A stretch of 64,000 bases of DNA from Urechis unicinctus (Eukaryota; Annelida; Polychaeta; Xenopneusta; Urechidae), in NCBI GenBank assembly GCA_034190875.2, contig CM067343.1, positions 56,754,945 to 56,818,944 of the forward strand, read 5' to 3'. How positions within the stretch are numbered: the first letter of the stretch is position 1; each line of letters opens with the position of its first letter. The notes below the pieces were generated by a model. That model worked only from the letters and a program-made list of their open reading frames with translations, searched no databases and had not been told where the DNA came from. Position numbers and translations under genes: made by a program. Shown in pieces: positions 57,135 through 64,000 of the stretch.

Positions 57135-59535
57135 GATTTCTCGTGTTGGAAAGTTGATCAACTGCGGAATTTTTTGAAGGATAGAGGAGTTACCACGACG
57201 GATTACCGGCGTCAAGCTTTAGTTAAACTTGCGGAGTGTGCAAATGGACTTAATTTGCCCTGTGATCCCGACTTCAGTCATGTTAGTGAGAAGCCCGACG
57301 ACCGTTTGGAAAAATTTGGATTGCCCCCGTGCTCGGATGCTAGTTTGCAGTTCTCCACTGACTTTTCTGTGGTTCCGGAGATTACTCTCTACGACATTTT
57401 TAACTATTTAATAGCATCGCGCTCTGATTTCGACAAGAGAAAAGTCAAAAGCTACAAGTCTTTCGAAGACTACAGACTTTTTGCCGATGGTCATGTGCTC
57501 CAGCTAGAGTTTTGCCAGGTGACCAGCCGAGGGAGGGAAGGGTGTGTTGTGTTGCTCGTGGCCGAGTAAAGCCAACATGCAAGGACAAAACATACCTAAA
57601 GACTGACTCATACCAAGCCTGGATTGCTATTGACTGTGAGCTGTGCGAAGTCCTCACAGCCTTCTGTGAATGCCAGGGAGGGTGAGTTGAAATTAATTAC
57701 TGTTTCAGTTTGCACCTGATGCATTATAAATATCTTACTCAAGATAATATTCTAAACATTAAAATAGCCTGAAGCTCCATCCATAAACATGGTCTAACAG
57801 CCCCATAATCAGCATCTTTTGTAGTCCAAATAGTGTAGGGTATATTGTGAGTGTTGTGCTAGATAATGTATCATAAAAGTGCTGCAAATTATTTTGCCAT
57901 GTTAAATGGGGAATAGCATGTGTGTTTTACCCCTCTCGTCCCTGATTTCAATATGTTATATTTTTCACTTCATTGTTTGTTTCATAGGGCTGATGGAGCA
58001 TGCCGTCACGTGTCTGCCATGCTCTATGAAGTTGAATCCTTCGAAAGGAAATCTTGTACTGATGGGGCCAACCAGTGGGCAAGACATTCAAGACAGCATG
58101 ACCATCCTGTGCCAGTACAGGATATGACGATTCGAAGTGTGAGGTGAGACAAATATTTTGGTTCATTTGAGACAACATTAGCTGTATTTATCCCAAGCTA
58201 AAGTTGTCAGTTAGGATTATAAAGACTATGAATAATTCCTACTATCATTTTTGTATCTGTTCTAGGTATAGAACCACCCTCGAATCACCGCTTGGTCAAA
58301 AAGTTGATGACTTTGACCCTCGTCACCCAAGTGACAGGTTGCCTGCCTCAGAAGACCAGCTACAGGGCCTGGCACACCAAATTAGACAGGTATGGATTAA
58401 ATGCTTCAGTTGACTGCACATATAGGGAAAAAAATTGCATAAAGTTTTATTTGTTTAGAACTGATTGTACAGAATAAATAACTGCAGAATTGTAAATATG
58501 CAACCAGAATTTAGTAACTTTATTGATTCTTTCTGTTGAACAGATTAGCCCTCGCGCTCAAGTCCTCGAAATACTGGAGGACCCAAGTAAGCACATGTCT
58601 GAGTCTCCAGCGCCAGAGCCCACATGCCTCTCACTGGGTGTGCTGGCTAGAGCTAAAGAGTTTGTTGGGCAGATCATTGAGTCTGCTCAAGCCATACCAG
58701 GAGAAACTACAGTTACCTGCACTGCAGATGATTTCGTCAGATTTTTCAAATACACCCCCGCTGAGATTCAACTCATTGCTTCGGACACTGAAGGGCAAGC
58801 TGAAAACTCTGCCTGGCATGCAATGAGGCGAGGAAGAATAACAGCCTCAGTGTTCACCAGGTGTGCACCAGGATGCACACCATTGTGAACCAACCAGACA
58901 CTGATCCATCTGTTCTCATTGCCAAAATAATGGGGGACAATGCACCAGTTACTACGCCAGCTCTCGAATGGGGTCGCAAGAAGGAGAAGTGTGCCCGTTC
59001 GTTATACGCCACAGTCAGTAGAAAGATGCACAAGCACCTTAAAGTTGATACAGCAGGACTTCTTGTGTCTTCAGACAGACCCTATATGGCGTGCTCTGCT
59101 GATGGCATTGTGACTTGTTCATGTCATCCCAAAAGACTACTTGAGATCAAGTGCCCATACGCAATGAGGAAAAAACATCCGCGATTGGCAGCCATGGAAA
59201 AAGGGTGTGTTGAAAGTGAAGGTGGGGTTCTTCAACTCAAGCACAACAGTGCTTACTTCACACAAGTACAGGGACAGATGGGAATTTACGGTTTGCATAA
59301 TTGTGACTTTGTGTTGTACACAATGAAAGGAATCCACATCATCAGTGTACCCTTTGATAAAGAAAAGTTTGAAGAAATTGCCTGCAATATGTCACTTTTT
59401 TTTTTCATCATTTCTGTTTCCAGAAATTATAAAGTTGGCACAGCAATAGTGTTCTTGTTTTTTCTGTGGATAAATGTTTTGATGTATAGTTTGTTTAAAT
59501 TTATAATATTTCTTTTCATGTTCCTGTCGTACTAG
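57120..59535 (+). pseudogene. SAP-SWIM-YqaJ nuclease gene of the transposon, lightly damaged
   Basis: Exon 1 (57120-57681) starts at MSDKTDFSCWKVDQL, a SAP DNA-binding motif over roughly the first 40 residues, and ends with the first half of a SWIM zinc finger. Exon 2 (57988-58143) completes it, giving CECQGGADGACRH across the junction. Exon 3 is 58266-58389. Exon 4 starts at 58544. All junctions have GT/AG signals. Exon 4 holds the YqaJ-type nuclease: RRGRITASVF, ALEWGRKKE, then the PD-(D/E)XK-like core CSADGIV (Asp) and LLEIKCPY (Glu, Lys), and a downstream TQVQGQMGIYG. Two single-step frame breaks are visible, near 57530-57555 and at about 58860 (beside a CACCAGG duplication). The hydrophobic C-terminal tail after about 59390 is probably unspliced intron. 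The likely role is DNA end-processing or recombination linked to transposition (inference). Confidence 0.8.
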
Positions 59536-59806
59536 CCATAATGTATATAAATAAATGGTACTCGGTTAACTGCAATAGAAGTGTGTTTATCATCATTTAT
59601 TATATAATCGATCCAGAGAACATACATTAACCAGATCAAGCAATTTATGTTATGAATATTAAGATATCAAAATTGGACCTTTACTGACCAGTCAGCTAAG
59701 TAACCAGAAAACAATGTTGGGTATAGCATGGCTAACAACCTTTGAGTGAACACATGACAAATGATATTCAAAATGTACAATTGTTATGCTCAAAACAATA
59801 TTCATT

Positions 59807-60159
59807 CTACTTGACAAGCTTGGTGTCCATATTAGCCAAAGCACTGCAAACAACTAAACAATCATCCATAATGCGATGCTGTTTTAGTGGTATGACACCA
59901 GACAAAATATTGAAGGTCTTCAATCTTCCTATTGCATGTTCAACATGAATCCTGAGAGAAGCAATACGACGGGTCCGTATTACTGCTGGCTTGCTGGCCC
60001 AAAATTTCCCCGTCCACATGCCCTGGCCCACTCTCTGCATTTTTCTGGATTGGAGCGTGGCTTTGGAAACGGAATAAAAGACACGCCATTCATTCTTTCA
60101 CGGTCTTTATATCGGCTGTCTGAGTTGCACCTTCCCCAGCAACAATGTTTTGTTGGCAT
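59807..60159 (-). pseudogene. THAP + DDE transposase relic, core deleted
   Basis: The minus strand from ATG 60159 encodes a THAP zinc-finger start: MPTKHCCWGRCNSDSRY, FIPFPKP, CREWARACGR, with the expected C-x4-C-type spacing and W. After about 50 codons, in a different frame, the protein resumes at TRRIASLRIHVEHAIGRLK and ends with LVVCSALANMDTKLVK plus a stop at 59807. That is the C-terminal end of DDE_Tnp_4-type transposases, in which the Glu of the RIHVE(R/H)A motif is the last catalytic residue. The THAP C-terminal Cys/His pair and the two catalytic Asp regions, some hundreds of residues, are missing, so the gene cannot make active transposase. The deletion joins THAP to tail near 59990. 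Confidence 0.8.
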
Positions 60160-60420
60160 TTTGGTTCGATATGATCGTTTATTATAAGGCAAAAACAGAT
60201 TATTATATACGCTACAAACTGTTCATAAAAGGGACAGCTTGATTCACGTAAACAACAACTTTACGATGGTCTATTACGCTACAAACTGAATATTCATACA
60301 GCGTTTGCTATGGGACAAGCGTTTTTTCTCTTCACGATAAAGCGCTTGACAAGACGGGGTACGCATAAACGGAACTACTTCCGGGTCACCGGGTAATTAT
60401 ATTCACAAATTCTTAAATCA

Positions 60421-61683
60421 AATTAGTGTGTATGCTATATTTGCAACGCTTCACATAGAGGCTGGCATTATCAACGCGACTTTGAGGCTTCCATTTTATG
60501 TAGGTAAATGTGATGCAGAAACTACAACAACGATGGCATATTTTTCTTTTCATACTGAACAAGTCAAATTCCAAATTGGTATTTTTTAATAAATCACACA
60601 ATGCTAATCCGCATCACAAAAATCAGTAGCTCAACATCGAGGTTAAGGGTATCAGTCAAAATCTGTCAAAGCCTGCCTTGCAAAAATCTTGCATAGACAA
60701 TCTGTTAACACGTCCAATTATAACTAAAGCAATTGCCTACTGTCATCTGTCATCATACGCCATTGCTTACCAATTAGCTAACTAAGGGGAGACCTACAGG
60801 CCCATGTTAGTTTTTGCTTCTCCAATGTTTGTCTTCTTAATGATACATTACGCCTTTTGGGCTGCGATAATAGATTCGCCCGCAGATATCAAGGATTTTG
60901 TCTCAACACGTAACGCTTAATTCGACCTTAAACTGCATTGAATAGTATGAAGGTAACATTTAGTACATATTATATGCCTCTATACAAAATACCGAAACGT
61001 TCAAATATTGTAGCTTTTAACCATTTTTGACTAAAGCACCAAACAATGCCAGTGCTAACCCCATAATGCATTTATTTTTAAGAAGCTTTGGAGTGCTATC
61101 TCGAACAATTACCATACTCACCTTGGTTTTTTTATATATTCCATGTGTTTACATTAGCACCGTTGTCTAACGCATTCTGTTCTGTATGTTTCAAAGTTAA
61201 TCATGAATAATAGATATCGGATGTAGTTAAAATAATGGTATAAAGCACTCCGCAAGGATCAATCTATCAGTTGCATGCTCCACAGTTTCTTGCATTAATC
61301 TAAATATGTGGCGCTGAATAAGAGATAAGTAACATCATTTGTAAACAGATCCCTCCGTCGGACCAGCAGTGTAGCCTTTCCAGTGCATATACAGTGTTAA
61401 AAAATAGACCAGAAACGAAAATAAAGAGGAAAAAGGGGGCAGCTGTATCAAGAGTCAAAAAGAAATGAAGATGAGGGTATAAGTCGGGTGTACGCAAGCA
61501 GTTGACTGCTGCAAGCAGTCATTGTTTGTGCAGCGTTTAGTGAATTTGCACAGAATTGTTGCGCGCAATTCGGTTTAGATTGGAAATGCAGTTTATAGCT
61601 AAAAGGTTGATAGCAAAATTGTACGTTATGTGGAAGCGAACATCGATATTTGAAGATGAAATGACAAAATTTAACCCATTAAG
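60421..61683. other. Noncoding, no gene seen
   Basis: No recognisable feature between the second transposon and copy B of the long duplication. Confidence 0.5.
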
Positions 61684-63156
61684 GAGAAAATAATCCTGAA
61701 AAGTTGACAATCTGTCATGATAGGTAAAAGAATCGATGGTTTAAGCGTGTCACAAGAAGGAATGAAGCTGGTAGAGGACGGAGTTTACGAATTGGTGTCT
61801 CGAGGACCGAGCAGTAGAAGCGATTGGAAATGATTGGTAAGATAAAGAAGGAACAAAGCGTGACCACAGCTGATTAGATGGAGCTTATTGTCAGCCGTGA
61901 GCTACTGAGTGAAGGATAATGACAATAAAAAGATCATATAAAGTCACAAAGCCTGCATTGTGTCTTTCATAAATGATAATTCGGTTAATTTTTGGAAGTG
62001 ATTTACATTAGTCCGCGAAATTGGTTAATCTGTTCTTTGAATACCGATCTACTTGCTAACCGCCAACGTAGGCCAGCAGTAATGGTTATATGCGTATATC
62101 ATGATGAGTAAAAGAGACTGTTCAGCCCCATATAAGGCAATCAGGGATCATTTCGTTATTACATTACTACGTTTAACACAGACGTAAGTAATGCCATCTT
62201 CTAATTTGTGCCGCAAAGTTTACATGATGGAAAATTATGTTGATCAGTTTTTAACATTATTATTTGACTGGAAATATTCATGATCTACTGTGGAAATTTG
62301 TTTTATTCAGCTATGTAGTTCCATCGATAACGGTGCCTCCCTAAAACCATGAACTACGCGAATGTTAGCTGTAAATTAAACGCGCTCAGAATTTACCTCG
62401 CTATCGATGTGTATTCTTCCGCTTTGGTTACATAATATAGATTTCATCAAATCTTCACTCATTCAAGTTGTGGGCATCTTTGCTCACACATTAGACTTAC
62501 AAGAAGGAAGGTTAATGCGCGACATCATAAATGGCGACAGCCGAAGAAAGGATCTATTTTCTGAGACCACAGCGCCGCGTAGCGACTGAAAGTCTAGAAA
62601 CTTTTGGTTTCCAAGGTGCGGATGCCAAGCAGCTTGCAAGTCAACCTCGTTCAAAATAAGAGGCTGAACAGTCTCTTTAATTCAGTTAATATTTGTTTTG
62701 TAGCGTGAATCCTTTTTTTGATATCTAGTGATGATATTTGTACGCTTCAATGCTACAGAATGCGAGGCCAATATGTTGGTTTGTTTATTACATACATAGT
62801 ATCATTCGCTATATAAACTCCATTGACTACAAACGACGGAATTTCAAACCCTTTATTGCCGAACTCATTTGCTGTAGCTTGTTCTGGCGCCGCGTGACTG
62901 CTATAACCAACGTTTGACGGCAGGTGGAAATTGCATATTACCATTCACTGAACGTATTTGCACTGTACGAATGCGATACTTTAACAACGTTATCCGCTTG
63001 TCTTCTAGGATTCGCTCATGATTGTGTTCCATGTCTCTTGCCTACAGATAAACGCAACTAGCAATAGACATCCAACACTTCGTGCTGATTGTGGCAAACT
63101 AATACAATTTGATGTTATTGTCGGCAGCAAAGCAGCTCATTTGTTTGACAGACTAT

Positions 63157-63160
63157 TTAA
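63157..63160. other. Empty TTAA target site
   Basis: Single TTAA in GACTATTTAACTGTTGG. The same flanks enclose the transposon in copy A, so this is the pre-insertion or precisely restored site. Confidence 0.9.
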
Positions 63161-63404
63161 CTGTTGGATAGTAGTGACCTCTATCTGTTGTTTTACGGGT
63201 CTTGTTTATCGGTGCCACCTGCCTCTAATTGTTTGTTATATGTGTAGCAATTAAAAACCCCTTCCAGTTATGGCGAAGCACGATGATTTGACTTTTTCTA
63301 ATCGTGCCCTCATCATGGCAGAAGGAGGACCTCTAACATTAACTACTGTTTTGATTATCTAATAAAAGCGTCATCTATCACGGAATAGGAAACAATTCGA
63401 CACG

Positions 63405-63542
<138 letters not shown>

Positions 63543-63782
63543 ACGTTTTATATATGTCAGTTACAGGTATCACAAAATGCACGTTTATTTTAAACAATAC
63601 GACGCGTTCGACTTGCAAACAAGACTTAAGTAACTTTAGCCATCAAAGTTATCGGCTCCGTTGAGCAAATTGTACATTTTTGCTATGCAGTGACCTGTAT
63701 ATTCAGAGCAATATAAGTATGGCACGAATAAGTACATAATTAATTACCTGTTATTAGTTAAAGCCCCGTGTGGGTCCGGGGG

Positions 63783-63790
63783 TATATAAG
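63783..63790 (+). promoter_or_regulatory. TATA-box-like site, copy B
   Basis: TATATAAG with the same GGGTCCGGGGG upstream flank as 18643-18650. The downstream base changes ACCCGC to GCCCGC, but the TATA core is unchanged. Confidence 0.35.
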
Positions 63791-64000
63791 GCCCGCTGTA
63801 TCCTCCTGCATTTCGTTAGAGTTTGCATTGTGTTGCATCTCTTATCATTGGATGTCACCTAGAAGAGTGTGGGAATATCCTAGTCCACTAAATTTTTATA
63901 TATTTTCCCGTTTCGTGTTTATTTTCATCGACGTGGGTTTCCCATTTGTTTCATTTAACTCAAAATGTGGCTGCTCAACCAGGTTAATCTTTTATATTTG

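Larger units (their letters stand above)
56820..60420. mobile_element. ISL2EU / PIF-Harbinger-related DNA transposon (ends not resolved)
   Basis: Two facing genes define this element: a plus-strand SAP-SWIM-YqaJ nuclease gene (57120-59535) and a minus-strand THAP transposase relic (60159-59807), tail to tail with about 270 bp between them. As I recall the families, a YqaJ-type nuclease beside a THAP/DDE_Tnp_4 transposase characterises ISL2EU-type elements related to PIF/Harbinger. I could not find matching terminal inverted repeats. A candidate left end, TTAAAGTGACAATATACACA near 56818, has no partner that I can see to the right of 60200. Boundaries are therefore approximate, and one end may be lost. 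Confidence 0.65.

Noticed and set aside
56818-60420. TTAAAGTGACAATATACACA as a confirmed left terminus of the second transposon
   Set aside because: I found no inverted partner to the right of the transposase relic, so the end remains a guess.

Overview
This window looks like intergenic, repeat-dominated DNA from a eukaryote, most likely an invertebrate animal and plausibly a bivalve mollusc. The evidence is AT-rich composition, very many dinucleotide and tetranucleotide arrays, spliced transposon genes with GT-AG introns, and tRNA-headed SINE-like repeats whose tail carries a GTTAAACCC-type motif of the kind I associate with molluscan SINEs. I see no convincing host gene, tRNA, rRNA, operon or prokaryotic system. 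Every coding signal I can support belongs to a mobile element, and all are damaged.

Layout. 1-13.2 kb holds noncoding DNA: a 32-bp minisatellite, two copies of a composite repeat built around a GAGT tetranucleotide array, three partial copies of another family (4.7-7.5 kb) with a LINE relic between them, and large AT and ACAT arrays. A 100-N assembly gap lies at 13187-13286. From 13287 to 18885 runs copy A of a long duplication. Copy B lies at 61684-64000 and runs off the window. Copy A is interrupted by a 3264-bp DNA transposon (14763-18026) that copy B lacks, so the empty site is present in the same window. 18.9-30.7 kb is noncoding with a SINE and many AT arrays. 31.3-32.9 kb is a gutted Ty3/gypsy-type retrotransposon on the minus strand. 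36.7-51.2 kb holds AT/GT arrays, a third GAGT composite repeat, a SINE, and a pair of related segments in inverted orientation (37.1-39.4 and 49.3-50.6 kb). 55.8-56.1 kb is another SINE fragment. 56.8-60.4 kb is a second DNA transposon.

The two DNA transposons are the main biology. The first (TIR AGGTCAACTACAA, TTAA duplication, THAP-domain transposase) looks Kolobok-like. On its opposite strand it carries a three-exon relic of a protein resembling the intracellular C-terminal (ballast) domain of the P2X7 receptor. The second resembles ISL2EU / PIF-Harbinger-related elements. It has a plus-strand SAP + SWIM zinc finger + YqaJ-type nuclease gene in at least four exons, facing a minus-strand THAP + DDE transposase whose catalytic middle is missing. 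In both elements the two genes start near opposite ends and run toward each other, pairing a transposase with an accessory nucleic-acid or zinc-binding protein. No database search was possible; family names rest on motif recognition.
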